Below, one piece after another: positions 44,038-55,497 of a DNA stretch of 64,000 nucleotides. Made by a program: the position numbers and the translations under genes. The stretch is from Sympetrum striolatum (taxonomy: Eukaryota > Arthropoda > Insecta > Odonata > Libellulidae): assembly GCA_947579665.1 (NCBI GenBank), contig OX388349.1, forward strand, positions 73,536,841-73,600,840, given 5' to 3'. Numbering within the stretch: position 1 is the first letter of the stretch; the number at the start of each line of letters is the position of its first letter. The notes below the pieces were generated by a model, which was not told the origin of the DNA, did not search any database, and saw only the letters and a program-made list of their open reading frames with translations.

Positions 44038-44400
44038 TTAGTCTTCTATCCTTCCAGTCGATTCATATTTTATTAAAAAATTAGGAAAAGCAGCTTCTAA
44101 TCTATCAAATGCCTTTTCAAGATCCATAAAAGTAACATGCGTTCTCCTATTTAACTCTAACCTTCTTTTTAAGATCAATTTTAAGACTTGCTTCTCTTGT
44201 TCCTTTACCCTGCTTAAACCCAAACTTAACTTCTCCAATATATTGATCGATTTTATTTTTAATTCTGTGCTTTATAACATTGATAAAAAATTTGGTGCAT
44301 GGGATGGAAAGGAGATAGTTTAGTAATTATAACAATCCATTGAATTCCCTTTCTTTGGGATCAGAATAGTCTTACTCTTTGTAAAATTTGGTGGCCCATT
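44038..44400 (-). pseudogene. LINE reverse transcriptase, fingers and palm motif A
   Basis: The frame 44038-44238 holds LELNRRTHVTFMDLEKAFDR, with the first catalytic Asp in FMDLEKAFDR. The upstream frame supplies VKFGFKQGKGTREASLK. It aligns with the same block at 1-130 (CFIDLEKAFDCIQW) and therefore belongs to a related lineage. After RLEAAFPNF the family sequence degenerates. Confidence 0.87.
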
Positions 44401-44720
44401 CATAATAATAATCAAGGGTCATATTATAATTTTTATTGAGTGTTTTTAAACCTTTTTAGAAGTTCTGCTGTTATTCCACCAATCCACCAGGTTATTAAGG
44501 CTTTTAGGTGCAAATTCAAACTCCGATCTAGTAATTGGGGGTCCTAATGTGTCTTTGGGGACCGTTTCACTATTATCTATATACATAAATACATGTCTTC
44601 TATACATTCTTTCCACCTAGTACATACGTCTATACTTTCAAAGAGCATGTTGCCGGATCTATCTTTTACTACGTGATATATGGATAATATTTACTCCATT
44701 ACATGATTATCTATGCAAGG

Positions 44721-45278
44721 GTATTCAAGCACCAATCAAAAATATCTACCAAAAGGAATGAAAACTAAAAATGGGTGAATTGGTGGTGAATCGTTGTTGA
44801 TAGAAATAAAATGGAAGTTTCTTAGAAACGCAACTGCAGCGGATAAGAGGTGGAATGCAGTTGCTTAGAGAGGTTTTTCCACTTAAAATTGATCGCAACG
44901 TGACTCATTTCCATCAGTAATCAACACTCTCTTAAATTAAATAGAATAGAAAATAGGGAGAGGGTTGCATACACTTAAAAGGACATCGCAAAATATCGAT
45001 ATAAAATTAAATTATAAATATTCTCTCCGGGATAGTCTAAAGAAAAGAGGTCCTTGCAAATTAATCGTTACTAAAGAGCAAAAAACGTTGTAAACAGAGG
45101 CACGGCTATCGTATTAAAAGAGAAAAAAAAAACAAACATTTCAGAATTTAATTTTTCATGGATATTTTATCTTTCCAGCGGAAACAAAAAAATTTCTCTT
45201 GACGCACTTAAAGCTTAGAAATCAGGTTTTTCTCTCTTCTTAACGGATATTGTAGAGGAACGAAGTTAAGAGAAACCA
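44721..45278. other. AT-rich intergenic DNA, nothing recognised
   Basis: No features seen. Confidence 0.5.
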
Positions 45279-45620
45279 TCAATAAGAATACAGATATGCT
45301 TCAATGGAGAAATTTCTCGGTAATCCGTTTGCCGCCAATACACTGGAAAATACATGCTCAGCGTCAAATTGGACAAAGGAACGATTTGGTAGAGTAACGA
45401 GGAAATGAGGTCGCACATCCGATTCACGCTCTTGGAAATAATCTAAAGACAAGCTTGATTGAAACGAAGGAGAGTGTTCCCCAGACAAGGACCAATTATT
45501 TCGGAACATGTTATGGGGAATCAAGGGAACGTTGTTTTCCATTTTGTATTTTGGCTGTGGCAGTGACTGAAATATGTTTTCTTTGTTGACATTCGTTTTC
45601 TTCTTTAATTGGGTCGACAA
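45279..45620 (-). other. Unassigned 113-codon open frame
   Basis: The frame begins ATGTCAACG-type on the minus strand, with a Lys/Asn-rich N-terminus and a Ser/Phe-rich middle, and no membrane segment or motif I recognise. The DNA is not repetitive within the window and is slightly richer in GC than its surroundings. It may be a single exon or chance. Confidence 0.2.
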
Positions 45621-46303
45621 ATCGAAATAACTTAAGCATATGGGGCAGATTATTTAATTCCTTCTAACCTTATAACTGATAGTCTCATATACGAAATTGA
45701 GTTCCGAAAATACTCACCTGAATACAGTTCCTAAAATGGTAGAAAGATTAGGAATGAGAATTAATTGGATAAGTGAAATTCCATCACGCAAAATAATTTA
45801 TTGAACCTGAAATATGTGTTCACTAAAATCAAATTCCTTAGATACTACTCTGTCTTGCAAAATTGAACTTATTTTCTGTTACGAAAACGCAAGTAATTGA
45901 TCCTAATAGGAAGTTTCACGCGGATTTGAAAAATGTAAAAGGTTCCTACGCAACAGCGTCAGAATTTCCGGGAAATCCGGAAAAAAACAAAAATTCCGGG
46001 TTTTCCAATATTCATCTGTTAATTGTACAAAATCCTGCACTTATCCTATCCAAATAATAGTAAAACAACGAATTGAAAATCAAGATCAATAACCATGATT
46101 TATTCTTTGAAAAACGATGTAATTTTTCTCTCCAAGCGGATTAAAGGCAGGAGCACAAAATGGTTTAAACCAATATTTTTTATTTGAGCTTTTTTCTTCA
46201 TCATCGCAGCCACTATTGTTGGCTATAAAATACTATATCATAGTAGAAACTCATATGTATATCAAACTGCGCAGAGGAACATTTCCCTCCAAGAAAAATA
46301 CAA
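45621..46303. other. Intergenic DNA, nothing recognised
   Basis: No motif-bearing frames. A clustered GGAAATCCGGAAAA / CCGGG run near 45968-45998 is local only. Confidence 0.5.
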
Positions 46304-46307
46304 TTAA

Positions 46308-46892
46308 CACTCCGTCAGTCGCGCTGTTGTATTCTGTACAACACAGGCGGTTTTTCGGGTCCCGTTTCTACGTGGGTGGTCCCTTGAACCTCATGCCCGG
46401 GTCTATTCCTATATCGCACTTACCATTAACTTGTAAAGGCGTCAAATGCTTCTTTTTAGTCCTAAACCGACTGCGAAAGCGATTAAATCTATGAAGTAAC
46501 GATTGTTGTAACATATACAACGCGCGACCGCTTGGGTAAGTTTTTCGTTGGTGAATTCTATTCTTGCTTATCATAACGTTTACATGGAGTTTTTCATTTA
46601 TTTCGTCATAAACTTTATTAGACGCATTTCAATTTCGGAACTAATAGTCATCTAGCTTTTTAGATACTCTCTGAACGCATGTAAATAAATAAAGGTGAAT
46701 AATAATATTTTTTACTAAAAGTTGTTTACTTCTTAAATTATTTCTGTTAAACTATATTATTACCTGAAGTTTGGTACTCATAAATAATAATTAGTTCAAT
46801 TCATTTTACAATTTTGGCCGAAAAACGATCTGTTGTATGGAATACAACGCGCGACTGTTCGTGTTATGAAAATAGGCGCGACTTATGAAAGG
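46308..46892. mobile_element. 585-bp TTAA-flanked element with GTTGTAT hairpins (piggyBac-like)
   Basis: It is bounded by TTAA at 46304-46307 and 46893-46896. Near the left end AGTCGCGCTGTTGTATTCTG and TACAACA appear; near the right end the complement reads AGTCGCGCGTTGTATTCCAT and ACAACA, so the ends are inverted repeats containing a small GTTGTAT/ATACAAC hairpin. A third hairpin (GTTGTAACATATACAACGCG) lies at 46504-46523. The TTAA target is the piggyBac signature, but the terminal bases (CACTCC / CCTTTC) are not the usual CCC. Frames of 92 and 68 codons inside are not transposase. Confidence 0.65.
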
Positions 46893-46896
46893 TTAA

Positions 46897-49610
46897 CCTC
46901 TTTCTTTTCATTAATTTCTATCTAGATTTCGTGCGAGAGAAGACAATAATTCCGAATACGGAAAGTTGAGAAAATGCCACTACACAAAATAAATTAGGAA
47001 GTGAGTCGTATATAAGCGAGTTTAAATTACGAAAACACACGTAAAACATTATTTCCCTATTTTTTTGGCGTAATTTACCATAGCTTTTACGTAACTGTGA
47101 AACGGAAAAGCACCTCTTCACAAGCAGAGTTGGTCGCCGTTTTTGCGATTTCAAAGTAAACTCTCTGGGATTATAACAAAAAAGGAACCATACTTATTTA
47201 CATACGACGTATATTTTCTTTTACATTTACTTAGCACAATACATGATGTACCAATATGAATATCTCTATTCTGCGACGCAAGTAAACTAAACGGCTTTAT
47301 TTTTTTTGGGAAAGATCACTGTCATTATACATCTAAGCCGTATATGAAATTTTAGCTCGGAGAGGTCCATCAAGGTAAATAAACTGGGGCCTTAAAGTTT
47401 TCAGTGTTTCTCTTATCTATTGTACCATTGGCCTTATATCAAACAATTTCGGTCCTCGTGACTCGGCTAAACCCGCCTACTACTGTTCTCCGCCAGAGTC
47501 CACCACTACCCACTCTATTTCTTCTAGAAATCGCATATCTTGCGATGATGGAGTCATGTTTGGTGGTCCATGAGAGATCTTTTTCTAGGTTTTTCCAGTC
47601 AGGGTCCTCCAACTAGGGCCTTCCACCCCTTCAATATCCATCCATTACATGAATCATTCAGCACAAGATTTAAGTGAAATGGTCTCGTAACTACTGTTAT
47701 TCCAAGGGTATTTCCTTTTAGTTATTCCAAGGGTAAACCAAGCAGAGCGGACACGAATATCGCCGAGGAGCGGAAAACCCTCTTAACCCTCGATAATGAA
47801 TTTAGTAGAACACATTTCCTACGATGAAGCGTCAGTTTCAAGAAAACTAAAGTCGCAAAAGACGAAATATATTTTTTGAGCACATATTTGTCATGTTGAA
47901 TCGCAATGTTTTCTATTTTTTAATTTTTAAATTCCATGAAGTATAGTCTAAAAAAATTGAATATAAACCAGACTATTTTGAGACTAATTTTGGGTATGAT
48001 TCCTCGGCAAAGTTGCCAAACCTCTCCATTTACAAGTTGGGGTGGTGAAAGTGGAGGATGGTTATTGAATTCAGGTACCTGTGTTATGCTAGTAATATCA
48101 TTGTACATATTCTGACCCATATAAACATTTACATTTAGCACCGTTGAATTAACTGACAGCACCCACCACATTCCTTGAGACAAAAATGTTGTTGAGTTAT
48201 TGTACGCACATGTATTTTGGTGCAATCAATCATATTGTGTTTTACCGTGCTTGAGCGAATACTATCAGTAAGTTGCGTCGTAGTAGGTTGGCACTATCCC
48301 TGGGATACAAATTCTGGAGAAACTTGGTTCCACCCGGAGTTTCGGGTACCCCAATTGCTAGTGCTTAGGAAATTTAAATTCCGACTTCCAAAAAGAAGTA
48401 TTTTTCCTGTATAATTATCCAATGATATCAGTATTCATTGGAAATACAGCGTCAATGAAGCACTGTAATGCTTGGGGACTTTACTATTCTATGAAGTTTG
48501 CTTATGGATCAAAATTATGATTCTCCAAAACAGTTCCCTCATCCCGAAAGCATATAATTCTAACTAACGTTAACTTCAATGCCGAGAGCTTTCCAAATGT
48601 TGAGATGTAGTCTCATCCTTAATATGTTTGAAGCCATGCGTCTCAAGGCCTCGACGCCGAGCTTGATTCGCTCGCTGTTCGTTTGCAGAGGAGATTTTCA
48701 ACATTATACTTGTGCTTGCGTCGTTCGCAGGCATTGAAAAATATTCGTTTTCCATGTTCTTAGAAAAATTTCGATTTTATCGTCTCTAGGGATCGCTGCT
48801 TACACTAACTAAAAAGTAATCAATCGGTTCTATGCATTAATTCGAGGTTTTTTGACCCAAAGTTGTAGAGAAAGTGAAAAATATTGTGTCGAAACTCCGG
48901 AAATTGAAAGATATGGGTTCAAGTTACTATTTTTTTTCTTCAAGTACAACTTTGGTTCAAGTCGCAAATTAAAGCTAATCATCACTTCCATCATCTGTGA
49001 AGCGTTGCTGCATTTAAAGATTTATTGGAGATTGGATTTATTCTGAGTTTTTATTTACAATACTAAACAAAATGAAGCATGTTAATTTTATTTATCCTAT
49101 TTTTTATGTATTACTAAAATAAACTTTAATTTTGGAGGAAAAAGAAAATTTATTACCTGAGCTCTTGCACAAAAAAAGTCAAAATTTTAGGTCACCATTC
49201 ACTAGAAAGAAGGCACAGTTTAATAATATTTATTGTATACATTCAATCGAAGAATACTTAACTTGATGGAACTCCGTAATTGGATCATACTAAATAAACT
49301 TTCAAAATTGTTTTGTGGAATTTTGAAAGTTTTTTTAATATGACCCCGAATATATGTTGTTATCGATCAACTTCTGTAGAAAAATTTTGTGTGTTGGTTT
49401 TTATATCAGATTAATCGGTTACACAAGTTTTAATCACTAAAATATGATTAGAGAAGTTAGACAATTTTGGACCCCCATTTGGACAGTTTAACAGAAAACG
49501 ATTCATATCCTTTTCATTTAAATTATTCACGACTCGAAATACTTGAATTCATATGAAATACATCGATTTATCGTAAAACCCCGAAATTAAAAAAAAAAAG
49601 ATTTTTTGAT
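46897..49610. other. Intergenic DNA, nothing recognised
   Basis: Frames at 47404-47616, 47920-48225 (101 codons, minus) and 48217-48414 show no known domain. GTTATTCCAAGGGTA is duplicated near 47697 and 47724. Confidence 0.45.
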
Positions 49611-49683
49611 TTTAATGATTCTCATAAGAAATCATCTTAATAATTCTCATAAGAGATCATTTTAATGATTCTCATAAGAAAAA
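49611..49683. repeat. Three tandem copies of an about 27-bp unit
   Basis: TTAATGATTCTCATAAGAAA, then TCATC, repeats at about 49612, 49640 and 49663 with one or two substitutions (AATAATTC, AAGAGATC). It is a short minisatellite. Confidence 0.85.
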
Positions 49684-51729
49684 ACTGTTTTAGTTGATGT
49701 CAAGCTAATATCGTATCTTCGTATAACAGATCTCATAACGTTAGAAAAGCTACTGTAAAATAAAATTACTTTTACTTCATTGCGGTCCATAGAGGTTTTA
49801 ATCATTGCTATATAAATGTTTCCGAATCGAAATCCTGGCCTCTACGTTTGATTTTATTCAATTCTCTTTTATTTTCGCGCATTTTGAGAGCCGACGACGA
49901 CTGCTAGAAAAGGGACTCTCTTCGATTCTAAGGGAAATGCATTATTTAAATTTAAATAACCCCAATCGTCAGGGAGTGTTCTATCCAACCGAGAATTATT
50001 CAAGAAGCCAACCAATCACAGCTTCGGCCCACGGGGACTACCGACGAACTTGTTGAAAACCAGGTCAAATCTCAGAAGGTAACTGGAAACCAAGTCACAG
50101 GTATTTTTGAAAGTTGCTCTCATAGGAAAGGTGTGAGGGGAAATCGAGTATTCCGATCACGTCACGCCGAATCACGGAAAAATCGCGACGCTCTAAATTC
50201 CCTCCTCATATCTCCAAGTCCCACAAGTTGTCGTCCGGCAAAGGTGGCTTCCGAAGGCACCCGAATACTTGATAAGTACGTTTTCGAACTGAAAATGCCG
50301 GCAAATATATTTTTCGACTTTATGTTCCCCTCGCGAACATCACGCCGATTTCATTCCACACCTGGTTTCTATAGAAATGCTTCTTAAACTATCCTAATAC
50401 CGATATATATATATAAATATATATATTTATACATATATACATAAATACACACTAAATATGAGTAACACATCAATACGGGCCGTAGTCAATATGAGTCAAC
50501 GGCCGTTATTTATTGATTAATTCCTTTTTACCTAATTCTCCTCACACGACTCATATATTACACTATCTCAGAGAGGATCTTCTTACGAAAACTAAACCTT
50601 CAGTGGTACACATTTTTTTAATAATATATCGATGCTTGTTTATAGAGAGGAATTATTATGATTCGCTAATTTTTATTCTTTTACATTAGTAAAGCTCTAT
50701 TAACATCAGTAGCGAGTTATTTGCCTATTGAAGAGTAATTCATCTAGTTGCTTAATGTTAAATTATTATTAGGTCTCCATTTATATTCCCCTGTATGTGT
50801 AGCCCGTAAGCCGCCTTGTACCAAAACATTCTCCCAATTGAGCATTATACATAGCAGGGATAAAATTACGGCCATTTTACGGAGAGTTTTCGAAAACACT
50901 TGTAAGGGACAATTCGGTAGGATAGAGAATTCAAACACTAGGAAGCCCCAGGAGACGCACTCCTTTAAATTAATTATCACAGAAATGCCACCAAATGTGT
51001 GCGTGTTCGACGCAAGATGGGTGCAAAAGCCTCCCATTTGAAATACATTCCGGTGATTTTAAATATTTTACCGTTATATCTATATTATAATCATATTTAT
51101 ATATTTAATTATTTTAATAACTATATCGATCACTTATATATATATATATATATTTCATTCGAATAAATATCTGAAATACCTGGAAATGATTGCACTAATT
51201 ATATTTTCTGTATCCTTTATGATATCAAACTATATTTTACAATCTAATGACAGTGTCTCCACCATCATGGCTTTACTAGAATGTAAGGTTACCTTATATT
51301 GATGAGTAAAAGAAAGACAATTTTGACGCGAAATTACAAATTCGGAGCTCCTTTTTTGCGTCGTCCTTTAATCCGAAATAGAAGTCCATCTAGAAAATTA
51401 CATTCTGCTATTATCGGAAAATGGAATATTGTGATCGAAGCTAGAATATTAACAATGTTATTAGAGATTACTTCCCTTTGGAAATGAGATGAGACTCTCC
51501 ACTAGGAAGGGTTGTAACTCTTTTATATGCTCTTCCTTAACACGACGGATCTGTTTCTACTCTAACACAATGAAAACCACGTCTTACTCAAATGCAGTAA
51601 TACAAGGATAATTTAAGAAAGATAAAGAAAAGTCGCTAGTAAATGTAGCTCATCTGGGCACTGGGTTTCTTTTTGTCTTCCTCAAGCAGGTCGATAATAA
51701 TATTCGCTAAGTCTTCTTGCCATCGAAAA
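49684..51729. other. Intergenic DNA with GC-richer patch and TA-rich runs
   Basis: About 49860-50370 is GC/CpG-richer with two unassigned plus-strand frames (49805-50056, 50133-50387). At 50744-51041 a 97-codon frame is open on each strand; neither is recognisable. TA-rich microsatellite-like tracts lie at 50402-50440 and 51138-51153. Confidence 0.4.
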
Positions 51730-51731
51730 TA

Positions 51732-52431
51732 CGAGGAACATTTGAGAAGTAAGTACCGTTTTAGCATAAAAAAATTAAAACAGGATTGAACAAAAATAAT
51801 TTTAGTTTCATCAGAAAGTTCCTATTTTTACTTCTTTTCTACATATTTTCCACATTTTCTGAGATATTTATCATATCGAACGACACGCTATCGAAACACG
51901 CTTCATAAAAATTTGCCACCAATGAAGAATCTATAGATTTACTTCATTTTTTACAGCGTTATTATTCTCGTAATTCTGACCGCTCTAGGATAGTTTCATA
52001 TGAAGGAACAAGTGGTATTTAGAAGGTGCTAGGTCGGGGCTGTAAGGCGGACGACGATTTTACCGAATGTTTGCATTAACTTTCCTTACCAATCCCTGAA
52101 TGATGGCAGGAGGCCACCTACTGCTTTCATCGTCTTGTACATTCCTCTTCCTTAAATTGTCGCACCCACTTTCTAACCATTCTATCACTCATCACATTTT
52201 ACCATAAATCTCACAGTTTTGACAATGAATCTACCGCACTTCACAGTCGGCGGGAGAGTCAATGGACTTAAACATTTCAAACGATGAAACAAAATGTTAA
52301 ATGCAATCCACTGATACTGTAAAGGCGTCTGTGCAATGCCATAGAAACGAGGAACGATGTGCGCAAATTGGCGAGTTTCACGCTACTGCGGCAGTAGTAC
52401 GAAACGGTACTTACTTTTCAAACATGCCTCG
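51732..52431 (-). mobile_element. Internally deleted mariner element, 700 bp
   Basis: The terminal inverted repeats, CGAGGAACATTTGAGAAGTA (51732 onward) and, on the other strand, CGAGGCATGTTTGAAAAGTA (from 52431), both continue AGTACCGTTT, about 29 bp in all. TA flanks each end (51730-51731 and 52432-52433). An intact mariner is about 1.3 kb; this copy is roughly half, because the middle of the transposase is missing. What remains reads on the minus strand. The TIRs are well preserved, so it could be cross-mobilised if an intact relative exists. Confidence 0.93.
51815..52180 (-). pseudogene. Mariner transposase remnant spanning an internal deletion
   Basis: Minus-strand blocks in order: WVRQFK (about 52150-52170), NVQDDESSRWPP (52105-52141), AIIQGLVRKVNANIR, then, with no frame change, PPYSPDLAPSKYHLFLHMKL (52000-52055), and toward the end YDKYLRKCGKYVEK-like sequence (51840-51890). 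The first part is the helix-turn-helix DNA-binding half (normally ...VQD..R.GRP....). PPYSPDLAPSDYHLF contains the third catalytic Asp of the D,D34D triad, replaced by Lys here. The first two catalytic aspartates are lost in the deletion near 52055-52065. Several stops are also present. Confidence 0.9.
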
Positions 52432-52433
52432 TA

Positions 52434-55070
52434 TATTTAAGATAATCAATCAAAAAGTGATGTGTAAGGAGAGATTCATTAGTACAGTATAAATTAAGAT
52501 CATACCGATAATAAAATCCTGGGAAAAGATTGCATTGACGCGGTTTGGTACTCCGAATGGTTGCTAGAACACTGACCAGGAAGTTGAAGAGGTTGATGAG
52601 TCCCAGTTACCTCGAAATTTTTCAAATCTGTTACTATCTGAAGTGTTAAGGGAGATATTTTCATGTTCAAAGTAACTCTATTTTCCTAGCACGTGTATTA
52701 TTTAGTAATAAAGATAATAGACTTACGTCTGTATACAATATTAATGTACTACATAACAATGACTACTATTAATGACTACATAACAATGACTTAAGCGATA
52801 ATAAGAAAGTGAAAATGCGTGATAGAATACAACATTTATTGATAGTATATAAACAAATTTGTTTTTTTTATTTCACCCAAAATATTTAAATTTTTCTGGA
52901 TCCTTGCATTTGGCCATCTCTCCGAGTGTCCGGGTGAGACATCTGTGAAAGATTTACCCCATTACCTTAAACTGCATTTAATCTGGAAAGCGCTTGATAC
53001 ACGACAAAATTGTTAAAGTGAACTTGACATTAGGACCTAATTAAACGTTTAAGTTAACTTTAAAACCTATTTTGAAGTTTCATTTGCAAAAAATAATGAG
53101 GCATCTCAGCCTCCTCTAGAGGCATATATATAGCATATTGAGGCTTGGTAATCAGTTTTCTTGCGAGTGACATATTTTTTGCAAAAATATTGTCGTTTTA
53201 ACCGAAAATAAATGCATGACAATTTTGATGTTTTTGTCGAAATTTCGTAACTTCGAGGCAAAAATTCTCACAGAAGATATTTTTTTTTATTTCGAAAAAA
53301 AAAAAAAAATTTGTAATTTCTATTTCAGTGGGCCACTTTTGCCGGTATTACATTTCGAAGAGAAAAAAGTGTCAAAACGCTCCACCTTAGTGCTTACTAA
53401 ACGATACGTCATCTTTTGATCATGCATACAATTCATTCTACCGTAAATTTAATTTTGAATTGAAATTTAAATGTACATTAAAAATGTTTTCCTGAATTAA
53501 GCCTTAATCAGTATCACCTTAAAGTTAAATTGATACTAATAGGGCACATATATCTAAATATAGCACTAGGGCGTCTATCCTTTCAGTACGAGATGCTCTT
53601 GCAGCCAGCGAGGCTACATTTTGTCCAAGATGGCCAGTCACTGCACGTGGATATTAGATGAACCTATAGCTACAAGTTTTCGCCCTTTAATTCAAAATAT
53701 TCAAACATTTTAACAGATGCCAACCAGAAACATTATACTCTATCTTATAACAGGGCGGACATAACAGTATCTACGTGAAATTATGCTATAAAACTGCGTT
53801 AAAATAAAAAATCACCGTGAAACTCTTGCAGATAGGCAGGTGCATTCCAACTAACTGACAAGCACCGTCAGTAGAGGAATCTTGTTGTTTTCCTCAAAAA
53901 TACTACGACTGGGGCATCTCACTCGGAATTACTTTATAAATTTATCACTTCATTTCTACATGGATTGCTTAATTTGTAATTGATATGAATAAGCTAAGCA
54001 ATTTATAATTTAAACTAATACAGAGACTTAACTAAACATCAATCTGCAATAATTGCACAATCACGTGTCCGTAACCAATGAAAAGTAAAGAAAACGGAAA
54101 TTTTTAGAAAAATCGATCCGTAGCAAGGATCAGTTAAGGACCGATTGCTTGCTCGTCATATGGCTGATGACAACATAGATTACAATACAAATACTTCATG
54201 AAGTATGTCATGAGAATCGCAGTTTATGTAAATATAAATGCAAAAATGGTCTTCTAATTTTACGATAGGATGTTTCGAGAAACTTCCACGGTAATTATGA
54301 TTAAATACCTATTTCGTGCCTTTAGGCATAGGTGGAGATCTTTGGATTCCTAGTGCCAAGTTATGCGTTTTAGTAAAAGTCAGATTTAATCTGCTTGGGG
54401 AAAAACATGATCGAAGCGGTCGCCCACGGTGTTCATGGAGCGTTCCTTTGGGCTAAGAAAATCAAGGAAATTTCTTGAGCGTGGCACACGCTGTCGCACG
54501 TCGTGACACGTCTCAAGGCGAGCATTGACACGGCAGTCTCTTCGCCGAAGAAAAAAGCCTCCGTAATTGCACTTGGTTGTTCTGAGAGACAATGAGAGCC
54601 AGCTGTCACATGTCCAACAAATATGCTAAGGCGGAAGAAACTCTTGAGACGGTGTTTTTAAGGTGGCGTAGAAAAACATTTGCAGCATAAATGAGTGTGA
54701 TGACAAGAGGAAGAAAGGGACACCATTTGACAGAGTCGAATTGACCGGGTTTCACGGGGAAAATTGACAGCGATAAGTTTGAGGAAATAGTTAAAAGTTG
54801 TTCCGAGAAATAATGTTCCGTGGAGAAACGAGGCAACTGAGGATACGCAAACACACACAGATATATCTATTATGTATATACGTTTCTACGGATATCTATT
54901 ATATAGATATAGACACTTTTCCGGAAGTAACATTTCCTAGTAATTTAGACATATAGATGCAGATATTGTAATGTAGACATGTTGATGTAGACATTTCCGG
55001 TAACTTACCTATAGGGGATTCAACTTATAATCATGTTACACAAGTATCATTGACTTGAGATTTTTACGAC
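52434..55070. other. Intergenic DNA, nothing recognised
   Basis: CTACATAACAATGACT is duplicated at about 52749 and 52779. A GC-richer patch at 54380-54600 holds a 68-codon minus-strand frame without a known domain. A homopolymer A tract lies at about 53297-53311. Confidence 0.45.
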
Positions 55071-55072
55071 GT

Positions 55073-55152
55073 ACTGGCCGGAGCGCGCAACCACCAGAAT
55101 GATAATGACTTTGACCCTAACGTTCATGGGTTCAATTCCAGGAGGCCCCAAA
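55073..55152 (+). repeat. Possible tRNA-like SINE head
   Basis: ACTGGCCGGAGCGCGCAACC, then about 45 bases later ATGGGTTCAATTCCAGGAGG, giving a good B-box (GGTTCAATTCC) with a flanking T-stem-like CATGG/CCAGG. The A-box part is poor. It lies 150 bp upstream of an S1 SINE. Confidence 0.4.
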
Positions 55153-55302
55153 ACCCCGATTTTTTCCATCGAAATGCCTTACGGGGATTAGTATTTGAAT
55201 TACATTCATTGGCAGTGTTGCTCTTAGATATGATTGAAAGCTGCTGAGGTATAGATGATGTAGAATGATGGTATTAATATCACGGATAAGTCATTATGAT
55301 TC

Positions 55303-55484
55303 CCAAGGAAAAGCGAACTTGAAAAAAGTCTGACAGGGCCGGTAATCGAACCCGGGATCTTAATCTATCCGGGAGGATGCCTTAACCAACTAGGCTACCC
55401 GGCCAGAACATTTTTACACGCCGTTTTGGGAATTTTCCTGGGTGCACGCCCTTATGTGCAAAGTCACCTCAACCCTTTCCTTAT
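55303..55484 (-). mobile_element. tRNA-like SINE, single-arm copy with 13-bp target duplication (family S1)
   Basis: GTCATTATGATTC at 55290-55302 is repeated exactly at 55485-55497, so the 182 bp between is one insertion. On the minus strand it has the 5' unit (AAGGAAAGGGTTGAGGTGAC ... GTGCACCCAGG), a linker AACGGCGTGTAAAAATGTTC, the tRNA-like part (55335-55409) and the tail CAGACTTTTTTCAAGTTCGC. There is no inverted arm, so this shows the basic element. The unusual order puts the tRNA-like region near the 3' end instead of at the 5' head as in most tRNA-derived SINEs. Confidence 0.9.
55335..55409 (-). pseudogene. tRNA-like module of the S1 SINE, best cloverleaf in the family
   Basis: The minus strand starts GGCCGGG (acceptor), TA, D-arm GCCTAGTTGGTTAAGGC, an anticodon arm with loop CCGGATA (nominal anticodon GGA), the variable AGATC, T-arm CCGGGTTCGATTACCGG and acceptor CCCTGTC (pairs with GGCCGGG except one C-T). 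The A-box TAGCCTAGTTGG and B-box GGTTCGATTAC are both close to RNA polymerase III consensus. A serine anticodon without a long variable arm argues against a functional tRNA. Confidence 0.75.
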
Positions 55485-55497
55485 GTCATTATGATTC

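Larger units (their letters stand above)
43130..44720 (-). mobile_element. Decayed LINE (reverse transcriptase and C-terminus), minus strand
   Basis: Minus-strand translation from 44720 downwards gives KDRSGNMLFESIDVCTRWKE, an ITAELLKRFKNTQ block, the fingers IILIPKKGNS, then VIKHRIKNKIDQYIGEVKFG with FKQGKGTREA, RRTHVTFMDLEKAFDRL (motif A), a gap, INHSIRFADDKVILAVSE (motif C), then KKKTAEMWLWRKLTK and KLVGHLIRHNVF...GRPSMS of the C-terminal domain. The order is that of RTE-like LINEs. Several stops and frameshifts disable it. No endonuclease is seen above 44720, so it is probably 5'-truncated. Confidence 0.88.

Noticed and set aside
47697..47738. Duplicated GTTATTCCAAGGGTA as an attachment site or regulatory repeat
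   Set aside because: A single 15-bp local duplication with no associated element; best explained by replication slippage.
50744..51041. Overlapping 97-codon frames on both strands
   Set aside because: Simultaneous openness on both strands over the same bases usually reflects composition. No motif favours either strand, so I did not call a gene.
55335..55409. Functional tRNA-Ser(GGA) gene
   Set aside because: The cloverleaf has an acceptor mismatch and no long variable arm. The same module occurs in several dispersed copies within 180-330 bp insertions with target duplications, so it is a SINE part.
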